Assembly (NCBI RefSeq): GCF_918797505.1
Contig: NC_092796.1
Span: 54,528,851 to 54,592,850, forward strand
From: Bemisia tabaci
Lineage: Eukaryota > Arthropoda > Insecta > Hemiptera > Aleyrodidae
Length of the DNA: 64,000 nucleotides
Direction of reading: 5' to 3'
In this document: positions 25,399 through 37,685 of the stretch, piece after piece
How the letters are laid out: each line of letters begins with the position of its first letter
Position numbering within the stretch: the first letter of the stretch is position 1
The notes under the pieces: model-generated
Database searches by the model: none
What the model saw: only the letters and a program-made list of their open reading frames with translations
What the model was told of the DNA's origin: nothing
Program-made: the position numbers and the translations under genes

Positions 25399-26553
25399 TT
25401 TCGAAAAAAGATTAGGTATAGATAATTATGCAAACAGTATAATTTTTATAACGGTTTGAGGCGCATTAGACACTCAAGATAACCCAAAACTCAGCATATA
25501 AATTCAAACCCGATCAGAAGTAGAAATGTTGTTGAGTGCGGCAACACTGGTTTAACCGGGAGCTGCTCTACTCACTGTTATTAAAGTCGCGAGACCACTA
25601 CTAAACGATCGACGGGGATTAGATGCTAGTTGCTGGTTTTTTTTTCTGAGTGGAAAAAGATTCGAGCGAAATTGCTTTATTTATGGTCAATGTTCATCTT
25701 TACTTTCTTCTTAGGAAGTTGGGGGCGTTGTTCAGACTCGTAACTTGCACAGCGTTTAATCAAGTGCGACTCTGTTGATTGGAAAAAATACTAGAAATTG
25801 GAGATCTGTTTCTTCTCATTGAGCAGTAAAGGTCTGCTTCTAAGCTTTGAGCGTTAGGGTCGGTAACGAGGTGGTGAAGTGAAGTGAGGCTTTCATAACC
25901 AATAAACAGTCTCGCAGCGGACAATTGATTAAAAATAATTTATCAATTTCGCTTCTTACTCTGCCCGCGTTCGTGCTTGAAATGCAATTAATGGCCAACG
26001 TAGTAAGCGGTTTCGTGGTGTGTAGAACGGCGATGAACTTTCCACACGTTCACCACGAAATTTCTGGCGGGAACTAAGTAATGACGATGACGGACTCCCT
26101 TAAAAACATGTTGCGGAAAAATTTGTCGTGGAAACAAAGGAAATCACAAAGCTCATGTTGTCAAACGCCATTCAGGTTTCCGATTTCGAGAACATTCATT
26201 TTTCTCTTGTGAGGATGACTTAATACGTTGAGCCTCTCTACTTCATGGGTACCGTACACGCCTTTTGTCTCGTCACCGTAAAATACTTCGACATCAGAAA
26301 AAGTGCCTTTAAAATGAAGGGTAGGCCATAAATTTAGTCACACAAGAATCTCCTGTTCGCCGGTGCCTCAAAGGATTTTGTGAGTGAATTAGTATTTTTT
26401 TGTATTCATTCATTATCAGAATAAGAGAATTTAAGATTGCCCAATTAATGTGTAGAACACAGGAACACGACCTGGGGGAAAATGCTAAAAATGACACTTG
26501 TTAAAAAAACCGAGATGTTTGTTAGTCTTCAGTACGTTGTTTGACGTTATCAG
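25399..26553. other. Intergenic, nothing recognised
   Basis: Only short frames; no repeat with another copy in this window was noticed. Confidence 0.5.
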
Positions 26554-26561
26554 CCATGGGA

Positions 26562-27432
26562 CCGGGCCGTATTTAGGGGGTGGACACATGGGCAGCGGCC
26601 CATGGCGGCAAATTTAGGGGGCGGCAAATGTTGTAATTTTTTCAAATGTAGGTATCAAGAAAAAAATTTTATTCAGAAAAAAAATTACAAATGAGAAAAC
26701 GCGAAAAAATCTCTCATTTCCTGAGGGTTAAAATATAGTAATCTCTAATTTGTTCGTCTTCCGGTGATACAAGAGACAGCGCCTTTCATTGAACGACGCG
26801 GCGCGGCGCAGAGAGCAATGATGACGAGAACTTGAGATGGAAAGGAGAAGCCCTATCGGCGCATCGGTCAGCATGAAACACATATTAGCGCCTACAAGAC
26901 TCCATGAATACTTCACGTATTGCGTCAAACGTAATGCGGTCAGCAGCGGTTGGCGTGAAACTCTTAGTGCCTTCAAGACTGCATGGATACTACACGCATT
27001 GCGTCAAAAACAGTGCGATCACTCGGTCAGCAGCGGTCAGCGTGAAACGCATAGCGCCTACAAGACTGTAGGGATACTTCACGCATTGCGCCAAACACAG
27101 TGCGGTTGGCGCGGTGGCGGAAATTAAAATCATTAGACCACATTCATGTTTATTCTTATTCATTATTTTTTCGTTCTTTTCTTGTAAATGAAAGGTATCG
27201 TCCACACAGAGATATGTCTACGGAACTTAATTTTCGCGCAAAGTTCCGTGAACTTTAGCTAGTGTTGACAGGGCTTTCACAAAAAATGTGCCCAACGCGA
27301 GTAAACGCGTCTTATGTACCCCTCCTCCTCCGGCACGTTCACTTGATGGTTTTATGGATGTTTCAAAACGAATGAGAAGGGGCGGCAAAATACAGGAGGC
27401 CCATGGGCGGCAAGAAGGTAAATCCGGCCCTG
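26562..27432 (+). mobile_element. hAT-derived non-autonomous element, copy 2, with 8-bp TSD
   Basis: Starts CCGGGCCGTATTTAGGGGGT and ends AAATCCGGCCCTG, both close to the CAGGGCCGGATTTA end of hAT elements. Flanked by CCATGGGA (26554) and CCATGGAA (27433), an 8-bp target duplication with one mismatch. Inside are three ~80-bp subrepeats containing CGCATTGCG...AAAC. No transposase. Confidence 0.85.
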
Positions 27433-27759
27433 CCATGGAAAACCTCAGTATGAAAAAAGTAGAAGCGGCATGAAGGTCGTCACGTAGAGTTTTTCATGCT
27501 TTATTGTTTGCGAGATCTGAGACAATTTTTTTAAAAAAAACATATGACGCAAATTCACAAAAAGATAAATTATTGCTACCTAGAGGGTGTTTTCTGGCCT
27601 GCCTCAATCATAAAAGGCGAAGAACGATGTGCGTGATCTCTTCACCCTTTCTGTGTCATTTCTACCTCATGAAAGAGCCTCCCAAGAAGAGACCATTTTT
27701 TTTGTTTTTCTAGGAATTTAAGGATGCAACTTGAATGATAGCTACAAACGTTTGCTACA

Positions 27760-28012
27760 ATTCTTCAGTATTTCCATTCCATGTCCGTCAAAAGTTCTGG
27801 GATTCGGAACTTTTTTGTTCCAATTTCTCCCACTCCATGACCGTCAAATGTTCCGGGATTCTTTTTAGATTTTTTCCAAAATTCCGAGAAAGTTTTGGAA
27901 AATGCAAAAGATCCGGCACATTTCAAAAATTTCAAAAGTTCCGGGAAAAATTGAGGAAAATCTCAAAAGTTCCGGAATTCGGTACTATTTCCGGAAAATG
28001 GGAGCACTGCAA
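27760..28012. repeat. TTCCGGAA-rich degenerate repeat
   Basis: Many copies of AGTTCCGGGA or close variants on both strands (for example 27846 and 27932). Weakly inverted ends. It may be an old palindromic element; not resolved. Confidence 0.4.
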
Positions 28013-28231
28013 TTATTCTTAGCTGGAGTTCAAAGCTAGATTTAATGGAACAGCATTGTGAAGCTCACAAATGTTAGCGTTAAAAATGCCTTCGAATGAT
28101 GTGCTAAGAATGTAAATTTTGCACCACTGTATCAATTAAAATTGTAAACATTGAAATTTATTCCCCACTCATTTTAATCTGAAATGCGCCTGAATATTGC
28201 GTTTCTGTTGAACTCAACCCATCTTTTAACG

Positions 28232-28394
28232 AGTGGCGTGGCGTGCTTTGCGATATATAGATTGATCTACCATTTAAACCTACGGAGAAGGATCGATAAA
28301 CAGGTGTTCGCAATGAACAATTTAATAATCGATTCTTTACCCTAGTTTCAAATGGGGGAAAATATCGATGGTCGATCATTCACGCCTCGCCACT
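28232..28394. repeat. GTGGCGTGGCGTGA MITE, copy 2
   Basis: AGTGGCGTGGCGTGCTTTGC at the left and TTCACGCCTCGCCACT at the right; same interior motifs as copy 1. Confidence 0.8.
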
Positions 28395-28649
28395 GCTTTT
28401 AACCCACATTTCAACAAATTCCTCGGGTTCCGAAAAAGGGAGCAACTTTTTGGAGATTCTCTGGGAGGAAACGCCTCTACTCCTCCGGGCATTACGCCCT
28501 TTAGCCACCACCGAACTAAAGATTCCGTTCCTGGTCCTTCCCTGGAGGCACCGATATCAGAACTCCCATCGCACCGGAGCCCGAGTAGAGATGATTTATT
28601 ATCACTTTAGCCCGGTGCGTTGCGTTGCGCTGTCCGCCACTGCCGCCGC

Positions 28650-28815
28650 CAGCCATGCTAAAGAAGAACGCCGTATGAGCCTCAGAGGTTGCAACATTTC
28701 TTCGGATAAAACACGAATTTCCCGGGAAACGTGCGGATATTTTCCTTCAAATTTTTCCAAACAATCTCACTCGCAATGGAGAATTTGCATGCAAATTTTG
28801 TATTGCTTCATCTGA
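28650..28815. repeat. GCCGTGCTAAGGAAGAACG element, left part
   Basis: GCCATGCTAAAGAAGAACGC followed by CGTATGAGCC and TATTTTCCTTCAAAT matches the left part of 52828-53075. The right end is missing. Confidence 0.6.
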
Positions 28816-29175
28816 AAGTGCTTAGTGATCTAATTTCACAGTATTTTTTATAATTTTTTTCTGATATGGGAGATAGTATACAAATAGATTTAAAAGTGAG
28901 AAAATGCTCAGCCTAGTGACGTCATCTGGCGGCATTTGCCATTTAAACACACGTATTTTAGCAGATTAGATCATTTTGTCATATCTCTCCAATAATTGTT
29001 CAATTCATGAACCAAGGAAGGGTATCCTCGTGTTCAGTTCACCTAGTAGTTTCCACTTAAACACGAAATTCATCAAATTCAGGACCTGCAAATTCTCTAT
29101 TCAAACTGAAATATCTGAAAATTGTCAGGGAAAAATATACATAAGTTCCCTCAAACACACTTGTTTCATCCGGTG

Positions 29176-29401
29176 CACTGGAAAAAAAAACACATTGGAT
29201 CTAGAGTCCAGACTCTTAAAAACATCGACAAGAAAAAACACTCTTGATTCAATCGGATTTTTGCTTAAATCAAGAACCAAGCCTCTTAATTTGAGCGGAT
29301 TTCCTTTTGATTTAAGCAAAAATCTGATTGAATCAAGAGTATTTTTTCTTGTCATGTTTTCAAGAGTCTGGACTCTAGATCCAATGTGTTTTCTCCCAGT
29401 G
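29176..29401. repeat. CACTGG palindromic MITE, copy 10
   Basis: Full copy. The sequence after its right end (29402-29475) is the reverse complement of the sequence before copy 5. Confidence 0.85.
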
Positions 29402-29475
29402 CTCTCTACTCGTTCCTTGGCCATCTGAATGCATCCCCGAAAGTTTCAAAACAATTTCATGAAATTTCACGGGAA
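29402..29475 (-). repeat. Repeat between MITE copy 10 and half MITE (unit X)
   Basis: Reverse complement of 13830-13898, with a few mismatches; here it is bounded on both sides by CACTGG-family sequence. Confidence 0.7.
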
Positions 29476-29560
29476 GCAAAAATCTGATTGAATCAGAGTA
29501 TTTTCTTTCAATGTTTTCAAGAGTCTGAACTCCAGATCCAATGTAGTTTTTTTTCCAGTG
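29471..29560. repeat. Half copy of the CACTGG MITE
   Basis: Only the right half is present (from GCAAAAATCTGATTGAATCA to TTTTCCAGTG), separated from copy 10 by a 70-bp repeat. Confidence 0.8.
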
Positions 29561-29589
29561 TGAAATTTGGCAACTCTGGGATGTGATGC

Positions 29590-30030
29590 GTTGTTTTTCC
29601 TTAGCACTGCAGCATGCATCCCGCACGAGAGACCCGACCGCGACCGCACCGGGAGCCGGAGCTGTCGGCATCGCCGTGCGTTATCAGAGCATAACCCGTC
29701 CGTGCTTTTACGTGACCCGCCTACGCGCCGCGCCCCGGCCGCGCCGCACGGACATGTCACATGTCGCACCGATCTCGCTCCCGGCTCGAAACTTACGGAG
29801 CTTTCCTCCGTCCGAGATTCATAGGCTCATATCAGAGATTTACCTTCGTGCTCACGCATCTTTATAAGGGACCGCGCGAGGGGGACGCTGTCGTTTGATC
29901 TCGTAGAAAGTTGTCGCTGATCCGAAGGGAGCGTGCCGAACCCAACGGGAAAGTGTAGGATCGTGAATCGGACGCGATATAGATTGGTGCATCGGTGCGT
30001 GTTGTAACGCACACGTGGGTTCGTGATGGA
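29590..30030 (+). promoter_or_regulatory. CpG-rich block with TATA box, candidate promoter
   Basis: About 440 bp, far richer in G+C and CpG than its surroundings. It contains TTTATAAGGG at 29861-29870, followed about 30 bp later by CGCTGTCGTT, which could be a start site. ORFs on both strands are short and unlike known proteins, so any transcript would begin with a non-coding exon. No convincing downstream donor was chosen. Confidence 0.3.
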
Positions 30031-30899
30031 GTACCTATGTATAGGGAGAGTACGGACATGTCGGTAATTTTAAGGTTACGTTTAGGTCATGGAGCTTTTA
30101 GGGCCCAGAGGGCAGCCATCCTATGAAGTGAGGAGCTTGGAGGATGAGGCACATAAGTGCAGTTTTTGCTATTATTCCGAGGAAAACGTGTTTGAAGTTT
30201 CAATATTACATGGATCCTTATGGCGGAAAGAAAGTTCAAAGTGGCTTTATGATGCTTAAAAATTGGAATTTGGAAGAGAAGTTTTCACAGAATATGCATT
30301 AGGACTAGTTTTACTTGAAATCATTAATATCTCATTTTTTGCAAAAACTGCACTTGTGCGCCTTGTCCTCGAAGCCCTTCAAGTCAAATCATCCAGAATG
30401 ATTTATTCCTACAATTTAACGACCCTTCGTTTGTAAAGCACGAATTTGACATAGTTTTTCCATAAATTTACTTATTTTGGCGGGAGAACGCTCATTTACA
30501 AGCATTCTTAGCCATTTTGGTTCGTTATTAGAATCAAAGATTGGCAGCGACATTTTTCGTGTTCGAAGGTTGGCTGCCCTTTCGAGCTCCGAGACCTACA
30601 TATTTTGACATGTCTGCACTCTTCCCGTAAAGGTACTCTAGTTTGTGAGGGATGCGACAATGTGTGGATACAAACTATATATACTTTTGAGATCCTTTGA
30701 AGTAGGCAAAAAAACTACTAAAATAACTTTTGAGGATCTGCTTGGCATGTAAACGAGCAATTTCCTAGGCCCGTCACACTATTATGGGCGCTTAGGAGGC
30801 TTGGCGCTGGCTTCCTTTAGAATTTCGAATAATATCATCAAACTTCCCTGCAATATCTACACAACGGAAAATAGGCTTAACTTTTCTCCCGAATTTCAT

Positions 30900-31140
30900 C
30901 GGTAGCAAAGAACGGAGCGTTACGAGTTCACGCCTGGCGCCTTCAATTTTGCAGATGCAACACGGACATCCATCAAGCACGAATAGTTGTATCTCTGTGC
31001 CGTCAGCAACGCTCCTCCTTTCCTTGGCTACATTTCCATCATATTTTGTTTGTTTTTTGTAATGTCGTTTGTATGTCTTATTTGTAATGGTGCTTCACAG
31101 GCTACGTGAGCAACACAGCCAAAGATAGGAGAAATGTAAT
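30900..31140 (-). repeat. Inverted copy of the 1.7-kb dispersed repeat
   Basis: On the minus strand it reads GTAGCCTGTGAAGCACCATT, then the core GACGGCACAGAGATACAACT and ATTGAAGGCGCC. Here the core is in an open frame that continues for about 40 codons past it (LDGCPCCICKIEGA...), unlike the other copies, where TGA interrupts. Confidence 0.7.
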
Positions 31141-34100
31141 TTGGCCTCGGATTTCCTTGCGTCATTGCATAATGCGAAAGGGAAAAGTTTGAGATTTTTT
31201 CAAGGTCCCGAAAAGTATTCGAGGGTATGAAACGGACGGACATTTTGGCAGAAAATAAGCATGATTGCTTCGTATAATTCCATAATCTCATCTTTATTGA
31301 ACGTGAATTTAAGGTGTTTACTCATACCAAAGCCCCATCTCATTCTATTTTCAACATTCCTCCATGCCTTTTTTTTTTTGTTTATTTAGAATGACAAACG
31401 ATGATTTTATTTGACCTATAAATGTAAGAAAAACATGTAATGTGAAATAATTATAATAGCCCAGTTATTAAAGGTGCTTTGTAGCATCGCTTATTACACG
31501 TGAATGCTATCGAATACGTTCTCGTCCATTCGGCTGAAAATTCCTGCGTAGAATTTTGAAGTATTTAATTAGATGCTCGTGTATGAGAAAATTTGAGAAA
31601 ATTTGAAAAGACTTGGAATTAATGAATACAACGCGTGACGCATAACGCGGAACACTTTGAGGGTTGGGCCGCCGCAAAGCAGTCAGGAGGCGTATCCCCC
31701 TAATTTAAAATTGAAAGCATTTCGGTAAAACGTTTAAAAAACTTATTCACTGTTACAACCGCCGGCTCCAGATTCAGCATCATTTAAGTTGTGGTCATGC
31801 CGTCTACAAAATAAAACTATTTCACCAAGTATAAAATACTTTGCATGTAAAGAAAGGGAAAATATAATTAATCATGGGAAAAACACGCTCCCATGAAAAT
31901 CAAGAAAGTTGTGAACAGAAAAGGAATCTACTTTCTTTCACGGCCGGCGTATAACTTTCTTCGGAGACCCTTCCGTGCGAGCGGGACATAATTAATGTTT
32001 ATTTGAACCTTATTCAAAAGTAATTACGCGGCAATAAAGAGGAGTGTTAGACTTGAATGAGCCATTCAAGAATTGATGACACACGGAGGTATCTATTTAC
32101 AGCTGTTTTTTTACGAATGATCCAGGGTTGCCGATACTCTCATTTTTCTAATATTAATGTCCCTCTTTTATATATTCTATCGCGTATCAGTGCCAACAAT
32201 TTTCACGATGATTCGATTGTGGAACGGATTCATTTCAAAGGAAATTAAGCCGTTATGATTCAGAAAAGTATTGACTCGGCCTTACTATTTTTTTTGCATT
32301 TACTGGAAAAAAACACATTGGATCTAGAGTCCAGACTCTTGAAAACATCGACAAGAAAAGTACTCTTGATTCAATAAGATTTTTCCTTGAATCGAATAGC
32401 CGACTATCTTGATTTAAGCGGATATCCTTTTGATTCAAGCAAAAATCAGATTGAATTAAGAGTATTTTTTCTTGTCAGATGTTTTTAAGAGTCTGGACTC
32501 TAGATCCAAGCGACGTTTTTTTCCAGTGTTGGAAAAAAATCAGGCTATGGTTACGGCGAGTACAAGTGCAACTGATCCTTAAGCTCTTGGAACCTGTATA
32601 ACCCCAAATTGCACATGGCGAGACAGTTTTTAAGCTCGGTAGTTTGTTAAGTTAGCAAATTACTCACACATCAGCGAAACATGTTTTTCACTGAATTCAC
32701 ACCCTCACTCGAAGTTTTTAATTTTAAAATTAATTTATTCTCTTGGTATCCATTTGACACTCAAAAATTAAGGTCAGGTGGTAATTGAATGAGCCGACAT
32801 TAAAACCTATCAAGCCTGCAAGGATCCGAAAATAATTTAATCGCATGGAACTTTTTCTAAGTGGATTTTCATCGTCAGCGTGAGGATCATGCCAAAACTC
32901 CGAAAATTGCATGTGTTTTTTTTTTAAAATTAATAATAACCTTCCATGGTCTTTGTATGCAAAGACCTAGCATGTCCAAAATTAAATTTTCTCATGCATT
33001 CAATGCAAATTATGCAAGATTTTCAAACGTGGTCTTAACTCACTCCGAACAATCTCATAAACATTTATAAACAGCCTTGCCGGCGTTCATCTCATACTTT
33101 ACTCATTGACTAAAGCGCGCTTTTTCCTCTTTCATTGAATTTGGCTGTTCGGAAATAATACATTTTGCTGTAATTTAAACTGCATTTTTTCATGATAAAT
33201 TACTCTACGCGGGACGACAAAACTTAATATATCCGATAATTATGTATATCCGCGATATATCCGAAGTTCCGAAAGTAGACCTCCTATTATTTTCTGGGCA
33301 TTTTCTCCAATAACTCCTATTTTTAAAATAAATCTTTACTCTTATAAACTAGTGAGAATTTATGAAAAGAAACTGAGGTTCTGTTCCCATTAAGATACTA
33401 AAATTAAAATTAGTGGCACCATCGAGTTCCCCAGAAATCTCTCGTTAAACTTTTTTTTATTATACAAAAAAATCGAATCGTTTGACATCATGAAGAATAA
33501 AAGTCTCAAGTGGTTGGATTGGAGAGATTCTCCCACTAAAGAAAACAATACAATTTCTTAGATAAGTGTGCGGGAGACGGGTGATTAATGGCGTATTTTT
33601 CGCTGCCAAAGTCAAAACTGGCCTTTGCTTGTTAATTTCATAAGCCAGTTGGGCTTAAGTCAACGGAAATGAAACCAGTGGGTCGATTTTTGTCCAGTTG
33701 GATTCGACAATTGGATTTTCAGATTTAGACGGAGAACTCTTTCCGATGTCCGAAAAAATGAAATTGCAAGCTGTCTGTTTCATTTTTGTGCCAAAAAAAG
33801 GCATAAAATTCACGACAATCCAGGAATTTAGTAACTTGTTGGAAATTGGTAGATTGGAATATAAAGAACTCATGACAGGTAGCTCTTTCGTGAGTTCACG
33901 TCATTTAAACTACACATTTCAAATTACCCTAACTCCGGTTTAGTTAAATCTTTTGGGGCGTTTATTTCTGCTCCGAAATTTCGTAGAATATTTCCTCGAG
34001 CTCTATCATGTAAAACTCAATTTTGAGTTCGTGTGGACTTGGTCGACAAAAAACCAAAGTTCTCTTTCCCCTTGAACGGTCACATGTAGACATTGAGACA

Positions 34101-34929
34101 CTTGAAATTGTTTACTTACTTAAGTGCATGCGTTTTTTTGTAACTTACCAATTTTTAAGGAATGGAGCCACCAACAAATCCGAGTAGCACATGTATCACA
34201 ACTCCAATGTCACTAACTCCACAAAAAACTTAAACCACTTTCACACGACGACTGGTTGGAAATTCCAACTTAACTTCACTACAGTTCAATGTTTTAACGT
34301 ATTGTAGACGAAAATACGTCGCAAACCGAAAAAATTACATGCGCGAACCCTCATACAGTTCACTCGTAAAAATTCTTACATATCATGCAACGCAGGCAGC
34401 ACGAAAGCTCTGGATAGCAGCGCACACCTCGCAAGATAAACCGCTATATTCGGGCGATGTGTTCCTCTGGGCTTATCACTAAACGGAATCGCGGATTGAT
34501 AAGAATCGATGGAAAATCACTTGTTTTTCACAGATTCACTCGACTGACACTTTCGGTGGGCATATTCTAGGGTGTTTTTTATACGATGACGTCGGAAACG
34601 ATTCTTTCGGAACCGAGTAAAAGTGAGGATGAGAGCGGGAAATGAGCTCGACGAAGTTGTTTACTCACAGGTACGCGCCAAGTTGAAATCGCGCTTCAGT
34701 TGACTCATCGAAAACACGCGAACTACTAGACAGGGAGTCGCTGGGCTTGCCTCCGTCGCGATAGCTTCGGTCCTCCGCCGCTAGAGAGCGATACGGCTCG
34801 GGTAGTTCAGTCGTGAAGTTGCCAGTTCTGCCCCTCTTGGTTCTTACCAAAGAGGGTAGAAATGAACGAAAATTCAAATCGAGGCTCCCTTCAAAATTTG
34901 ATTTATCTTATCTAAATAACACTAATAGT
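31141..34929. other. Intergenic, one MITE (copy 11) and little else
   Basis: Apart from 32301-32528 and the GC-rich motif at about 31663-31705, I see no gene or clear repeat. A decayed stretch at about 33410-33460 (GTGGCACCATCGAGTT) vaguely recalls the ~500-bp palindromes. Confidence 0.45.
32301..32528. repeat. CACTGG palindromic MITE, copy 11
   Basis: Full copy with TT on both sides; the first TIR base is changed to T. One of the more diverged copies in the centre. Confidence 0.83.
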
Positions 34930-35188
34930 TGGATTGCATTTTGCAAAAAGGAACCACTAGCATTGCAATGTTGCTAAGATTGTGCAACTTCTTTTGTCTT
35001 GGAGGAAATACCCGATTATCCATTAATAGTTTCTATTTTACTCGCTAAAAACTGTGAATTCAAGACAAAAATTACCATCTAAATTTCATAGTTTTTCACG
35101 ATTTCCGCAGTTTTATTACAAAGGATGAAGTTGCACAATCTTAGCATCATTGCAATGCTAGTGGTTCCTTTTTGCAAAATGTAATCCA
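34930..35188. repeat. TGGATTRCATTTTGCAAAAAG MITE
   Basis: 259 bp; ends TGGATTGCATTTTGCAAAAA and complement, with arms of about 60 bp including GGAACCACTAGCATTGCAAT. Flanked by GT on both sides. Confidence 0.8.
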
Positions 35189-35296
35189 GTTGTTCACTTA
35201 AAAACAGGAAACTTTATCTTATTTGTGAAGAACGTGAGTTAAAGGAAGCAGTCAGTTCGTAAAAATTAACGTTACTCACTGCTGTTAACCGTGTAC

Positions 35297-35580
35297 TACG
35301 GTGATAACCTCTGGTGTGAACGATCCTGTCGGTACCACGTTGAAGTTATGTTACCACCAAGATGGTACCGGTATAATACCATGTTGGTGAGAAAAACATG
35401 GCTCCATGTTAACGCCAACACGGCATCAACATGGTATCAACTTGGTGCTGACATGGCACAAACTTGGTCTCATCATAATCTCACGTTAATACCATTTTGG
35501 TATCATATTGATCACTGTTTGTCACTTTGACCTTTTGACCACCTTGACCATGGTACCTTTTGGTACCGTGTTGACGACGA
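35297..35580. repeat. Degenerate tract of ACCATGTTGGT-like motifs
   Basis: Many short, often inverted, variants (CAACATGGTATCAACTTGGT; GGTACCTTTTGGTACC). Repetitive rather than coding; origin unknown. Confidence 0.5.
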
Positions 35581-35788
35581 AATAAATCCGCCACGGAAGA
35601 GGATACATTTTGTATTCGCTTGCTCTATGCTGATCCCATATTGAAACGATGCTGTCATCAACATAGGTACTATGTTTTACTCACTGACATGATCGTTTTA
35701 GCAGATAATACTCTCCTGAGAACTGCGACACTTCTATTCATGCCACCGGAAATGGAAGAAGAAGAAAAAGAATACCTCCTCGTAGAAA

Positions 35789-37435
35789 AGAGCCTTGCAC
35801 AAAAAGGGCTAAAATTCGCCCGTTTTCGGGCCCTCGAAATTGGGGTCGGTGTGAGGTATTTTTTCATCTATAGGGTGACCCTTTACACATAATAAAATTT
35901 CAGATTGAGTATACGCACCGTTTTTGAAATATGGGGGGGCAAAGTCCCCGATTTTTACTCATATTTGCAGGTATTTTATAGTCGAACTTCGGCTGCTACA
36001 AGGTACCGGATGTAGATATTGAAGCGCGGTTTGCGGTGATTTGTCAAGCTATTTCTGGATTATTTTTTCACATCTTTTACAAACCCGCAAATGGTTTTTC
36101 GGGGGGGGGGGGGGGGGGAGCTTTATTCATATTATCATGACCGTTCGTATACGTCTTACTGGCATTAATTGCTTCGTTCTCGACTCCTCTCCACGCCGTA
36201 ATCATGATGGTATTTTCTGTTAGGAATCTTTCTTCTTCTTTATATTTGACCAATTCTAATGTTGTCTCCCCCTTTTTCCCTTTTTAAACCCCCCCCCCCC
36301 CCAATTCTAAACACTCCCTCTCAAGTGTATATTCCTGTGCGGCAGATATGAAGGTGTTATTTGTGGGGAATTATTTTCTGTCTTTATGGTTGATAAACTT
36401 TGACCCCACCTATTTCCTCCTTCCCCCCTTTACCCCTGTTTCACCCCCCCCCCATTTCCACCGTACCTTACTCGAAGTTGTCTGCTCCCTCTGCAGCAGA
36501 AATGAGGATGTTTCCGGTAACTATTACACTATCCGATAACTATTATACTCTCACAAAAAAAAGTATTCAAGCATGTAAAAAAGAGAAAAGAGGGGGGGGG
36601 GCAGTGGAAAGAGGGAATAAGGTAGGAAATATGAACTAGTGAGGGGGGATGGGAAAGAGAAAAAAGGGTGGGGGGTGTCTCCCTTGTATTGAGTTTAAAA
36701 AAGTAAAAAATTCTTCGCTGGAAACATCCTCATTTCTGCTGCGGAGGGAGCAGACAACTTCGAGTAAGGTACGGTGGAAATTGGGGGGGGGGGTGAAACA
36801 GGGGTAAAGGGGGGAAGGAGGAAATAGGTGGGGTCAAAGTTTATCAACCATAAAGACAGAAAAATAATTCCCCACAAATAACACCTTCATATCTGCCGCA
36901 CAGGAATATACACTTGAGAGGGAGTGTTTAGAATTGGGGGGGGGGGGAGGTTAAAAAGGGAGAAAGGGGGAGACAACATTAGAATTGGTCAAATATAAAG
37001 AAGAAGAAAGATTCCTAACAGAAAATACCATCATGATTACGGCGTGGAGAGGAGTCGAGAACGAAGCAATTAATGCCAGTAAGACGTATACGAACGGTCA
37101 TGATAATATGAATAAAGCTCCCCCCCCCCCCCCGAAAAACCATTTGCGGGTTTGTAAAAGATGTGAAAAAATAATCCAGAAATAGCTTGACAAATCACCG
37201 CAAACCGCGCTTCAATATCTACATCCGGTACCTTGTAGCAGCCGAAGTTCGACTATAAAATACCTGCAAATATGAGTAAAAATCGGGGACTTTGCCCCCC
37301 CATATCTCAAAAACGGTGCGTATACTCAATCTGAAATTTTATTATGTGTAAAGGGTCACCCTATAGATGAAAAAAAACCTCACACCGACCCCAATTTCGA
37401 GGGCCCAAAAACGGGCGAATTTGTGCATGGCTCTT
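35789..37435. mobile_element. 1.65-kb palindrome with ~730-bp arms
   Basis: AGAGCCTTGCAC at the left matches the complement of GTGCATGGCTCT at the right. The arms run about 35789-36522 and 36722-37435 with few differences, around a ~200-bp loop. Both arms carry long C/G runs in complementary orientation (36101-36119 and 37118-37134; 36290-36301 and its partner near 36937). Apparent ORFs in both arms are mirror shadows. No coding capacity or target duplication recognised. Confidence 0.8.
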
Positions 37436-37459
37436 TGCGTAAATTTTCCTCAAATTAAA

Positions 37460-37685
37460 CACTGGAAAAAAAACACATTGGATCTAGAGTCCAGACTCTT
37501 AAAAACATGGACAAGAAAAAATTCTCTTGATTCAATCAGATTTAAGCTTAAATCAAGAACTAAGCCTCTTAATTTGAGCGGATTTCCTTTTGATTTAAGC
37601 TTAAATCTGATTGAATCAAGAGTCCTTTTTCTTGTCAATGTTTTCAAGAGTCTGGACTCCAAATCCAATGTGTTTTTTTCCAGTG
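37460..37685. repeat. CACTGG palindromic MITE, copy 12
   Basis: Full copy with AA on both sides, just outside the right end of the 35.8-37.4 kb palindrome. Confidence 0.85.

Noticed and set aside
33410..33460. Relic of the ~500-bp palindrome (GTGGCACCATCGAGTT)
   Set aside because: The match is short and broken; could be chance.
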